Of a DNA stretch of 64,000 bases, positions 55,236 to 64,000 are shown piece after piece. The translations under genes were made by a program, and so were the position numbers. Source of the stretch: Zarea fungicola (Eukaryota; Ascomycota; Sordariomycetes; Hypocreales; Cordycipitaceae); contig FWCC01000068.1 in the NCBI GenBank assembly GCA_900169235.1, positions 277,580 to 341,579 of the forward strand, read 5' to 3'. Position 1 is the first letter of the stretch; every line of letters begins with the position of its first letter. The notes under the pieces were generated by a model. The model searched no databases, was not told the origin of the DNA, and was given only the letters and a program-made list of their open reading frames with translations.

Positions 55236-57051
55236 ATGCCTCCCAAGAAGTCCGCGCCTGCTGCAGCAGCTGTTAAAAAGTCTGCTGCTGCAACCAAGAA
55301 ACCTGCCGCCAAGCCCGTCGCGAAGCCGGATCCCACAGCCAACAAACCTGCCTCTCATCCTCCCGAGAAGCCTGCCAAGAAAGCTGCAGCGAAACCTGCC
55401 GCAAAATCTGCACCCAAAGCAAAGGCCCCGGCCAAGAAGATGGAAGCAGCCCCGACCACAAATGGCAGCACCACCGCCGCGTCTAGAAAACGCAAAGCTT
55501 CTACTGAGCCTGCCGAGGACGTCGAACGCACCAAGAAAGCCAAGGCCGAGACGCCAGTCCCGGTTCCGGCTGCGGCCGAGGTCCCTGCTCCTCGCCCCGT
55601 TGCCGATGCGAAGCCCAAGAGATCTTTCCCTGCCATTGGAAAGCAAATCAACGAAATCCCGACCCAGGTCCTCGACATCTACGTCTTTGGCGAGGGCACC
55701 TCCGGTGAGCTTGGCCTGGGCAGCAAGAAGGTCGACGGAAAGAAGCCCATTGACGTGAAGCGACCACGCCTCAACGCGAACCTCGATGCAAAGACTGTCG
55801 GCGTTGTCCAAATTGCCTGCGGTGGCATGCACGTGGCTGCTCTGACGCGCGACAACAAAATCCTCACCTGGGGCGTCAATGACCAGGGTGCTCTCGGTCG
55901 AGACACCGCCTGGAACGGCGGCCTCAAGGACATGGACGCTGAAGATTCCGACGATGATGATGACGACACGGGCATCAACCCGAAAGAGAGCACCCCGATC
56001 GCTGTTAGTGAGGAATACTTTGCGCCCAGCACCAAGTTTGTGCAGGTCGTTGCCGGCGACAGCGCTACTTTTGCGCTGACCCAGGATGGGCGCGTCTACG
56101 GCTGGGGCACTTTTCGCTCCAGCGACGGCATTCTCGGCTTCAGCGAGGCTGTCCAGATCCAGCACCGCCCCGCGCTTCTGCCTGGTCTCAAGAACATCAC
56201 AGCCCTCGCCTCCGGCGCCAACCATGTCCTTGCTCTCGACACCAAAGGTAATGTGGTTGCCTGGGGCTGCGGCCAGCAGAACCAGCTCGGCCGCCGTATC
56301 ATTGAGCGCAACAAAATGTCGTCACTAGTTCCCCAGGGTGTCGGTCTGCCTCGCGGCAAGATTGTCAAAATCGCCTGCGGTGGCTACCACAGCTTCGCCA
56401 TCGACAAGGAGGGCAAGGTTTGGGGTTGGGGTCTGAACAACTTTGGCGAGATTGGCGTCCAGTCCAACGCTGGCGAGGATGACGCCGTCATTCTCAAGCC
56501 CGCCAAGCTCACCGACCTGGAGGACCATGTTATTACGGATGTGGACGGCGGTGTGCACCACTCGCTCGCCTGCTCTGACAAGGGAACGCTCTTCACATGG
56601 GGCCGTGTGGACGGCTACCAGGTTGGTTTCGAGTTTGACGAGCTCAACAAGGACGACGTTATTTTCGATGAGAGAGAAACTCCCAGAATCCTTGTCAAGC
56701 CAACGGTCAATGATGGTAAGTCTTTACATTTCTTTTTTTGGAAGGTCATTATGTACTAATGTTTGTGTGTGAAATGTAGAAGTATCGGGTATCGTAGCTG
56801 TTGCTGCTGGTACTGACAACAGCTTCGCCGTCGCCAAGGATGGCAAGGCTCACTCGTGGGGCTTCTCGAGCAACTACCAGACTGGCCAGGGCACCATTGA
56901 AGACATCACGACGCCCACGCCTATTGACAACACTGCTGTCCGCGGAAAGAAGATTATCGGTGCCGGAGCCGGCGGGCAGTACTCCATCTTGATTGGAAAG
57001 GCTGAAGGCCTTATTACCAACGGTCTTTTCGGGAACGGTGGTCTCTTCTAA
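55236..57051 (+). CDS. rcc1: Regulator of chromosome condensation RCC1 (Ran guanine-nucleotide exchange factor)
   Basis: Chromatin-bound exchange factor that loads Ran with GTP for nuclear transport and spindle assembly (yeast Srm1/Prp20, fission yeast Pim1). Exons 55236-56715 and 56780-57051, 583 aa; the intron (GTAAGT..TAG) joins PTVND/EVSGIVAVAAG in frame. The first ~125 residues are an Ala/Lys/Pro-rich tail, KKSAPAAAAVKKSAAATKKP onward, resembling linker histones, with an RKRKASTEPAEDVERTKKAK nuclear signal. The seven-bladed RCC1 propeller starts at DIYVFGEGTSGELGLG and shows repeats such as VVQIACGGMHVAALTRDNKI, IACGGYHSFAIDKEGKVWGW and AVAAGTDNSFAVAKDGKAHS. An acidic loop, EDSDDDDDDTG, lies between blades. 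The long basic tail probably helps DNA or nucleosome binding. Confidence 0.95.
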
Positions 57052-58032
57052 AAGACCCAGCAGAGAAAAGTCATTCTTGTATTTCCCCATTCACCAGGAG
57101 ACCAACATAACGCTACAAATGCATGTATACTCTCGGCATTTTCATTTTCCCTATTTTCGTTTCATTTTTCTCTTTGCTCCTTTTTTTTTTCTGTCACGCA
57201 GCTTTGCTGATGAAGAAATTGTCCGGCATTGCAGACCTGAGGTGACGGGTGGTGTACAAAACCGTTCTGCTTTCAGCCTCACAATTTTTTTGTATTTCTT
57301 AGTATCAGCAGATCTCCTTGTTTTTGTTTTTGGTTCCCACTTTTCTTCTTCTCTATTTTCGTCTTTGGGTTAGGGTGGGCATCTTTTTGTTAGTCTTGAT
57401 CGTGGGTGTTTTATTCGTTTGAGACGTAAAATAATGGCGTGATGTTGGACAGGGGAAGAAAAAGCAACGAAGTAAAGATTGCATGCCTCTCTTCGCATCC
57501 TTTGATCAGTAGTTTCGGGAAATTTGAAAGAATAGAATGCAGACGTCTTGAATAAGTCAAAACCATATTCGGAATGCCTCTTTGTGTTTCTACGCCATTC
57601 CGGGTCGTGCGTACATACATATCACGCAGAAGGAAACCTTGATTCATAACTTTTTTGACATTAAAAGTGCATATTACTCCCGAATTCTCCCTTTCCATGT
57701 GTATCATTACCTGGACGTAGCCACTACATAGAAAAAGACGCGAAAAGGCCTTTCGTCTCTTGTCTTGCTCAACCTATGTCTACATGTCTCGCGAATTCCA
57801 TTGTCTACCCGCATCACACACCCCTCCCAACCCAAGCGTAATTTGATTCCATTACTAATAAATTTTTGCCCTCGCTATGCGCCCAAATGCAGAACCACAA
57901 TACATGTTGTCTCTTTTGTTTTCTTCGTATTTATAACATCTTTTCTCCTCATGATGTTGACGAAAGACTGTTGATAATGTCCTTGTCTTCTCTTTCCATT
58001 TCAAATGGGGTGAATTTTGTCCAGCCACCCAG
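57052..58032. other. 3'-3' spacer
   Basis: About 1 kb, T-rich on the plus strand after the RCC1 stop; presumed 3' UTRs of RCC1 and Yip1. No gene supported. Confidence 0.55.
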
Positions 58033-59108
58033 TTAGGAGCCGTTCTTGAGCTTGGCTGCTGCATTGGCCAACGAGCCGCTGCCACGGCTGCTAAAGATGC
58101 CCATAATACCAAAGCCAACGTAGAAGAGGCCGAGCGGGTAGGCGACGAGCACGCGCATGCCCTTCATGCGGCCGACGGCGCAGAACATGCCGCTGGCGCT
58201 GTAGGTGCTCCACATGATGGCGAGGCTGGTGAAGACGATGCCGAGGGGCGTGTCCATGGGCATGACGACGCCAAACATGCTGGTGACGACGAGGGGCAGG
58301 AGGCAGTAGCCCAGGACCGAGGCGGAGCGGGGAAACGTCAGGGTGGAGGAGAAGTGGCCGCCGCCGTGGCCGCCGCCGACGCCGCCTTGTCGCGACGCCG
58401 GGTTGGGGGCGGGCGGGTGTTGCGCCTCGCCGCCGTATTGGCCGTGGTACGAGGTGGCGGGCTCGTCGCCCGTGGGGGACATGAGGGAGAGGATCATGTG
58501 CAGGGAGGTCGAGCCGAGGAGGGCGAGGCCGTAGATGTAGCCAAAGTGGACCTGTCCGGAGAAGAGCAGGAAGAAGCCGAAGAGGAGGAAGAAGAACATG
58601 GGGCCAAAGAGGTCCGAGTCGTCCATGATGTGCTGATCGATGTGTCGGAAGGGGTTGAGTACCGCGAGTGTCTATGAAGAAGGAGAAGAAGGGATTGGGT
58701 TAGCTTTGAGTGCCATTGCCACTTTGGGGAACAAAAACAAGACAAAGAACAAGTATAAAAACGTACCTTGGATCGAATGTGACCAAAGTTGACGCCGAGC
58801 TCCTCCAGGAGCGGCGGTTCGCCATCATATCCCTCGGTGGAAAAGGCTGCCAGCCAGCCCGTCCGCAGGCCACCATGCTCGCCCATGCGACCCGATACAC
58901 CCCCAGCGCCGCCGCCGCCCATACTGCCACCGAAGCCGCTGCCAACGTTGCCACCTGTGAAGCCGTACGCGGCCTGTTGCGGCGTCGCGGCACCCGATAC
59001 GGCGGGCTCGTAACTCGATGGATAGAACTGAAGATTCTGCGCACCACCAGCACCGGCACCAGCACCGTAAGGGGGGGCACCGCTGCCCTGCCCGTAGTAA
59101 TTCGACAT
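58033..59108 (-). CDS. yip1: Yip1-family Golgi/ER membrane protein
   Basis: Binds Ypt/Rab GTPases and acts in ER-to-Golgi vesicle formation. Exons 59108-58767 and 58671-58033, 326 aa; the phase-0 intron (GTACGT..TAG) joins FGHIRSK to TLAVLNPFRHIDQHIMDDSD. The N-terminal 110 residues are Gly/Tyr/Gln-rich and cytosolic (MSNYYGQGSGAPPYGAGAGA). PPLLEELGVNFGHIRSKTLA and DLFGPMFFFLLFGFFLLFSG are the family's signature region before and in TM1; about five helices follow, ending with YPLGLFYVGFGIMGIFSSRG. A hydrophilic Gly/His-rich loop, GGVGGGHGGGHFSS, is inserted between TM2 and TM3, longer than in yeast Yip1 as I recall it. Confidence 0.93.
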
Positions 59109-59782
59109 TTGGCTGAAGGTTTGGTTTTTGTGATGCGTGTGTATGTGTGTGTGTGTCTATCTACCCGGCCGCAGGCGAGATGGGCGGAGATGCGTCAAAA
59201 AGAAGATATATCCTATTGTCTGATGTAAGGATATGCACATCAACAATCGGTAGGCAGCAGGGTGGATGGAAATGGAGTTTGGTTGTCGTTTGGGAGAGTC
59301 GAGGACAGCTTGCGAATGCTCATTCGAGCCTCCTGAGCTGTGATTGACTGTGGCCAACTAGCTTCAAGCTGGTCGCCCCACACCTGGATAATTATAGCTG
59401 CCTGCTGCTTCTCTGATGTGAAGAATTCGGTAATAGTTAAAGGATGCTGTTTTGGCAGGTTTATTTTTTCCTTCACTTTGAATGAGTGAACAGACTATGT
59501 AGTAGAAAGTAAAATGAAAAGAATCATCTTTTGAGCGGCTACGTGAGCCAAGTGTAAACTGCTGTTGTGTAGATGTTGTACTTGTATGCGTGCAACTGTA
59601 GATGGACAAGGTAGCAATGGTTCTGGCTTTTGGTCACCTTTATTTCATCATTTAAAATGGGAACATAAATAAATAAGAACTAAATTAACAGGATACAAGA
59701 ATAGGATATCGAATAAGATATGATACAATACATTCCCGTCGTTGACTTCGCGTCCCACTGATTGCTTTTCAGCTCTGACACA
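59109..59782. promoter_or_regulatory. Yip1 promoter and 3' flank of the small unknown gene
   Basis: 674 bases. A TG-repeat (TGTGTATGTGTGTGTGTGTC, about 59138-59157) lies in the Yip1 leader. No gene supported. Confidence 0.55.
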
Positions 59783-60201
59783 TTATCGGCTCCGTTCCGA
59801 CGTTGCGTTTGTCGACTTTGCGTAGCTTCTTGCACTGGCAGCAAACCGGTCATAATCCTGAGTTAACTCGGGAAATGGCTTCAAAATCTCCATGACTTGC
59901 CCACGAAGCTCGGAAACCCGACTCTGGTTGTTTGCCTTGGACATGGCAACCCCCAAATCGTGCGTGAGCTTCATCACTGCATCGAAGTCTGCTTTGCGGA
60001 GGGTAGTCTGTAATGAGACGGTATGAGAGTCAAGTTGGAGGAACGGATTGCAAAAAGCCAGAAAAAAGGCAACAGAGCACGAACCTGGCATTTCTGCCCG
60101 TAGCGAGCCACAAAAAACATTGTATCGTCTGCATATCCCGGGACTCCAAGCAAGGCATCATTCAATTCTTGTGCACGTTTTGCGCCGTCATCGGTAGCCA
60201 T
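59783..60201 (-). CDS. Small conserved-looking protein, function unknown
   Basis: Exons 60201-60085 and 60007-59783, 113 aa; the phase-0 intron (GTTCGT..CAG, 77 nt) joins FFVARYGQKCQ to TTLRKADFDAVMKLTHDLGV. I do not recognise the family. It is predicted mostly helical, without signal peptide or membrane segment, with a polar tail (YAKSTNATSERSR). A second helix pair, SRVSELRGQVMEILKPFPEL, has heptad character, so a small subunit of a helical complex is possible. It is head-to-head with the Trf4-like gene, 495 bases apart. Support for the gene model is the clean intron, the unbroken amphipathic pattern and the start context AGCCATTTTC read on its strand. Confidence 0.7.
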
Positions 60202-60696
60202 TTTCTATTATTTCTCAAGATTTTTGCCAAATGCTATTGACTCATACTTTGAGGTTGCAAAGATGCAAAGTGAGGCGAATCGTGAGGCTAACACGACACC
60301 CCACATGTTCTCAAGGGCACTGTGACACTAACAATAAGAATCATCTTGTGCGCCGGGTACCTGCCTCATGTGCTGTGATTTTCTGCGTTTTTTATTCCTT
60401 TTTTCCCACTTTACAGCGCAATTCTCAAAACCTTCAATTTTCTATTGCAGAACAACTGTCTGGATTTAGTTCGCTGCATATAATGTTTCCCAAGTGAACT
60501 GACCAGGGGCCGAAACCAGCGCAAGTGCTGATGAGTCAGCAACAGCAGCGGCACTTTCCGCGCCGCAAATGCAACCAACTAGTTACTTTTTTTTTTTTGG
60601 CTAGTTGAATTTCTATGAAGACATCCGAAGTCGACGAACTCGCCAACTTGCACTTCCCCAACACACACTACAGTCCAGTATCACACCAGGCGCAAA
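60202..60696. promoter_or_regulatory. Bidirectional promoter region (small gene / Trf4-like gene)
   Basis: 495 bases between two divergent starts. A 12-base T-run (60587-60598) lies about 100 bases before the Trf4-like ATG. The in-frame ATG at 60605 belongs to a different frame and was not used. Confidence 0.6.
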
Positions 60697-62900
60697 ATGC
60701 CGCGCAATCCTCCCCGTCCGCGCGATGGCAACAGTCGCAGGTCGGACAATGGCCGCCGGCCCAGGGGTGGCCGCTTTCGACCCGACGACCGACCACCACC
60801 TTCGAGAAGTCGCGACAGCTGGAGACCAGACAATTCATACCCAGACAGAGGCGACCGCGGCGGCCAAAGATCATACTCAAACCGCGATCAGCCGCCACCA
60901 CGTTCAGGCTCTTTTTACGCACCGCCCCGAGGCGACTTCACATTTCGCATGGATAAGCCTGCAGGCGTGGGTGAATCCGGACCTAGTGGCTTTGGTCAGC
61001 GACTGCCGGATGGCAGGCGCGGTGGACGCGCTCCAGGTCGAGGCCGTGGAGGAAGACGCTGGCAACCGCCACCTCCTCCCTCAGAGCGCGCATTAATCTC
61101 CGGTGCGACTTTAAATTTGCCCGAGGAACGACTTGATAGCGGCCATGGTCGCAATAAGTTTCGCGACCTGGACCAGCTGTCAGATGACGACGAGCTCGAC
61201 ATGGAAATTTCATCCCATTCCTCTGACGATGAAACACAGGAGCCATCAACCAAGAGACGGCGAGTCGACGCAGACCAAGCAAGTGTCACAGAGGCCCCAA
61301 AGTGGTCCAACCCGGACCCCTACACGGCCCTACCCTGTCCGGATGACACAACCAAAAAAAAGCGCGACGTGGTAAAGCTGATCCGCAAAGCGCGCATGGA
61401 GGAGCAGCAGAGGCTAGACGCGGCGCCTCCGCAAGCTGAAGATTTCCTCTCCTTTGATCCAACGGAGGATGAAGACGACACCAGCGAAGAATCCGAGTCC
61501 GATTCCGAGGATGAAGACGACTATGAGCCACCCCCTCCCAGCATTGCTGCTCCGCCGCCGCCGCCAGCTCTAGCAAACGGATCGTCATTACCAGCTCCTC
61601 CGCCGCCACCGCCTCAAATGAAGCCCGCTCCTCCTAGCAGTTCCGATCCTCTGGGGTCAAGAAAACGCACCATTGATGACGAAATCAAGCCGCCCAACTA
61701 TGGCCAGTTCAAAAAAGCCGGTGCCCGCCCAGCCAAGGGGTCTATCGCCGGTGCTTGGCTTCCGAAAAAGGACGAAAATCCTTGTCCATGGGCAACCGTG
61801 AATCACTCCGACACCACAGACATGGCTTTCCGATTGCACAGGGAAATCATAGACTTCTACGAATACGTTCGTCCGCGAGAATTTGAACAGCGCATTCGAG
61901 ACAACCTCGTCGACAACTTGAAACAGGCCATGAAGCGCGATGGCCGTAACTTTGCCAGCGCGCATGTGTTCCCCTTTGGCTCATTCATGTCTGGCCTCTA
62001 CCTGCCCACCGCAGACATGGATATTGTTGTCTGCTCTGCCAGCTTCATGCGCGGTGGCCCGCCCACATATCTTGGTGCCAAGAGCTGGCTGTACAAGTTC
62101 CAAAAATTCCTCGTCGCGCAGAGGGTTGCAGACCCCGAGGCAATTCAGGTGATTGCCCATGCCCGCATACCTCTGGTTAAATTTGTCGACAAATTTACCG
62201 GGTTAAGAGTGGACATCTCATTTGAGAACCTTGGTGGCGTCAATGCCATCGAGACATTTGTCAAGTGGAAGAAGCTGTACCCATCCATGCCTATACTGGT
62301 CACTGTTCTCAAGCACTATCTACTCATGCGTGGCCTGAATGAGCCTGTAAACGGCGGCATTGGTGGCTTCTCTGTTATTTGTTTGGTGGTGAGTATGCTG
62401 CAGCTTCTACCGCAGGTCCAAAGTCACAGCCTCGTGCCCGAGCACCATCTAGGAGAGATGCTTCTCGAATTTTTTGACCTATATGGGCATCAGTTTAACT
62501 TTGAAGTTAATGCCATTTCCCTCACACAGCCAGTCGGCTATGTCAAAAAGGTGTGTGCACTCTTAACTTCATCCGTCGCGAAGCTGCACATTTTATACTG
62601 ACCTTTTACCAGTCCAACGTTCGTACGTTTACGTACAAAAGCACCGACAGACTTTCCATTATTGATCCCAACAACCCCGAAAATGACATCTCCGGTGGCT
62701 CGTCTAATGCAGCGACAATCTTTGCGCGGTTCGGTGATAGCTATGCAGCTCTCCGCGCGAGAATGAACGAAGTTGCCCAAGATTCATCTTGTGGAGGTAT
62801 ACTCGATATCATTATGAAGGGCGACTACTCTTCCTTTCGAATGCAGAGAGGCTTCCTCAAAAAGGTCCATGAACAGTTCCTTGGCCCTTGCTCTGATTAA
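60697..62900 (+). CDS. Non-canonical poly(A) polymerase, Trf4/Cid14 type
   Basis: Nuclear nucleotidyltransferase of a TRAMP-like complex that adds short A-tails to aberrant RNAs for exosome decay. Exons 60697-62550 and 62613-62900, 713 aa; the phase-0 intron (GTGTGT..CAG) joins QPVGYVKK to SNVRTFTYKSTD. Residues 1-330 are disordered: Arg/Gly/Ser-rich with [17 protein letters not shown], acidic TEDEDDTSEESESDSEDEDD, and proline runs. The catalytic domain starts near WLPKKDENPCPWATVNHSDT; HVFPFGSFMSGLYLPTADMD contains the GS signature and the DxD metal-binding pair (DMDIVV), with the third Asp in LRVDISFENLGG. The PAP-associated domain contains YLLMRGLNEPVNGGIGGFSV. The Arg/Gly and acidic N-terminus is longer than in yeast Trf4. 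Confidence 0.93.
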
Positions 62901-64000
62901 ACGGAGGTGCTATTGCACTTTTATCACGCCGCTTCATTTGTACATGTCATTTATGCATCAGCATTCACTATTTCTCCAGCAGCTACAGCACAGCTGGGAA
63001 TCCTCATGGTTGTTAGACACGGAATATAAAACGAGTATAGGCGCTGGGTGGTTGTATTTTATTGGGATATCTTGGCTGTCGCTAATGTGCACCTTGTGCC
63101 AGACAACGGCGGCCAATTGTATCCCCCTTTTTATCTTCTTTGTTTGCGCTTCTCCGATACCCATGGGATAGCATTTGTCGGACAGCTGTCCACCACAAAA
63201 TTTTACGATGGAAACATCTTTCTCGTTCTTACCCCGCTAAACAATGCAGTGACACGTGGTGATGGTTGATTTCTATGAAATCGAAACTGACTGGTTTAGG
63301 AATTCTTCAAATCCATCATCAGAGCAAAAGCATCTGCTAGCCTCTCCTCATCTCCTTATGTTGAGGTTTATTATTAGAGATGATGACGACTGCTTGCTCC
63401 TAGAGTCTGCAACTTTTTCTCTCACTGCGCTGCTTTGCTTTAGGCGAGGACGTGGAGAGGGGAACCACTTGAATCATGAGATTGACAAAATGTTCCTACA
63501 ATATTAAAGGCAGTTATCGCTTCCAGCGCTTACCCTGTTTAGTCGCGCAGGGAAATACCGGTCTCATTTGACTGATTCCCTTTATTTAAGCATCAAATTG
63601 GGTTAAGCGCGGGATACGAAGCCAAGCTAGCTGTTCAGCATCATAGTCAAATACAACGAGATTCCAACTGCTCATGTGATTTTGTCAAGGCACAGATTGT
63701 CAGGTGCCCGGCTAGGAAGAGGCGGTAGACAAGGCAGTCACGTGGAAGGAATGATGTATATAGCAGCTCGCTGGCTGGGAGTTACCTTCGACTGGCCAGC
63801 GATAATTCCAATCAGCTAAGCAACCCGTACATTTGTGAATACAAGCACTCTCTTTCATTGAACCTTACACAGATGAAGGTATCACCGGAGCCCGATGATA
63901 GAATGCACGTGACGAAGTGTTACAAACGCTACAACACGGGACGCGGGGCAGTGCTAGGCCGCCGAAAGGCTAGTACGCCCATGGCCCGATTAGGACATGT
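62901..64000. other. Right-end spacer with a possible partial gene start
   Basis: 3' flank of the Trf4-like gene followed by AT-rich sequence. Near the right edge a TATA-like TGTATATAGCAG (about 63754-63765) precedes an ATG at 63873 whose frame (MKVSPEPDDRMHVTKCYKRY...) stays open to the window end. With only 42 codons visible I cannot say whether this is a gene. Confidence 0.4.

Noticed and set aside
54999..56225. 408-codon minus-strand frame over RCC1
   Set aside because: Antisense of the Ala/Lys/Pro tail and propeller; repeated Arg/Gly/Cys text typical of a mirror frame.
57355..57375. TTTGGGTTAGGGT as a telomere-like repeat
   Set aside because: Only one TTAGGG unit in a T-rich 3' flank; not an array.
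1..64000. CRISPR array or prokaryotic operon structure
   Set aside because: The genes have spliceosomal introns and eukaryotic families throughout; no regularly spaced palindromic repeats were seen.

Overview
The window is nuclear DNA from a filamentous ascomycete, most likely a sordariomycete of the Hypocreales. The evidence is the gene set (P5A ATPase, Cdc4-type F-box/WD40 protein, modin-like protein, Asp f 2-type HRXXH protein), short GT-AG introns of about 50-110 nt, CT-rich leaders, and clean coding sequence separated by AT-richer spacers. It holds 22 supported protein-coding genes on both strands. I saw no rRNA, no convincing tRNA, no CRISPR array and no intact transposon. Splice sites were placed by hand, by keeping the frame and the protein family continuous across each junction.

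Layout. Region 1-7.1 kb: mitochondrial malate dehydrogenase (+) and the ER P5A ATPase Spf1 (-). Region 8.5-17.4 kb is an accessory-looking stretch: a secreted Asp f 2/Pra1-type zinc-binding protein (+), a malate/sulfite-type TDT transporter (-), a 3.2 kb gene-poor gap, then a tail-to-tail pair of a hot-dog thioesterase (+) and a COMT-like O-methyltransferase (-). The pair resembles secondary-metabolite tailoring genes, but no PKS, NRPS or terpene enzyme is in the window. Region 17.4-20.2 kb is a gap with an unexplained open frame that looks like a gene remnant. Region 20.2-32 kb: modin-like protein (+), Cdc4-like SCF receptor (+), and a WD40 protein with an unknown N-terminus (-). Region 33-42.8 kb: two flavoproteins (one like a bacterial FAD-binding dehydrogenase family), an eight-exon MFS transporter and a glutathione S-transferase. 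Region 43.2-51.2 kb: SRP54, a D-amino-acid oxidase whose frame is interrupted by an in-frame TAA, a repeat-bearing coiled-coil protein, and an allantoate-permease-like MFS carrier. Region 52.2-62.9 kb: mitochondrial Ohr/OsmC peroxidase, a CxC-rich metallothionein-like protein, RCC1, Yip1, a small unknown protein, and a Trf4/Cid14-type poly(A) polymerase.

Most of the genes are housekeeping: carbon metabolism, ER membrane quality control, protein targeting, Ran cycle, SCF ubiquitination, RNA surveillance. The accessory part groups metal handling (Asp f 2-like, CxC protein), peroxide and xenobiotic defence (Ohr, GST), nitrogen scavenging (D-amino-acid oxidase, Dal5-like carrier) and a two-gene tailoring pair. 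I did not find a clearly new multi-gene system. The best leads are the interrupted D-amino-acid oxidase, the orphan thioesterase/O-methyltransferase pair with the remnant beside it, the CxC-rich protein with duplicated upstream elements, and the candidate zinc-response sites upstream of the Asp f 2-like gene.
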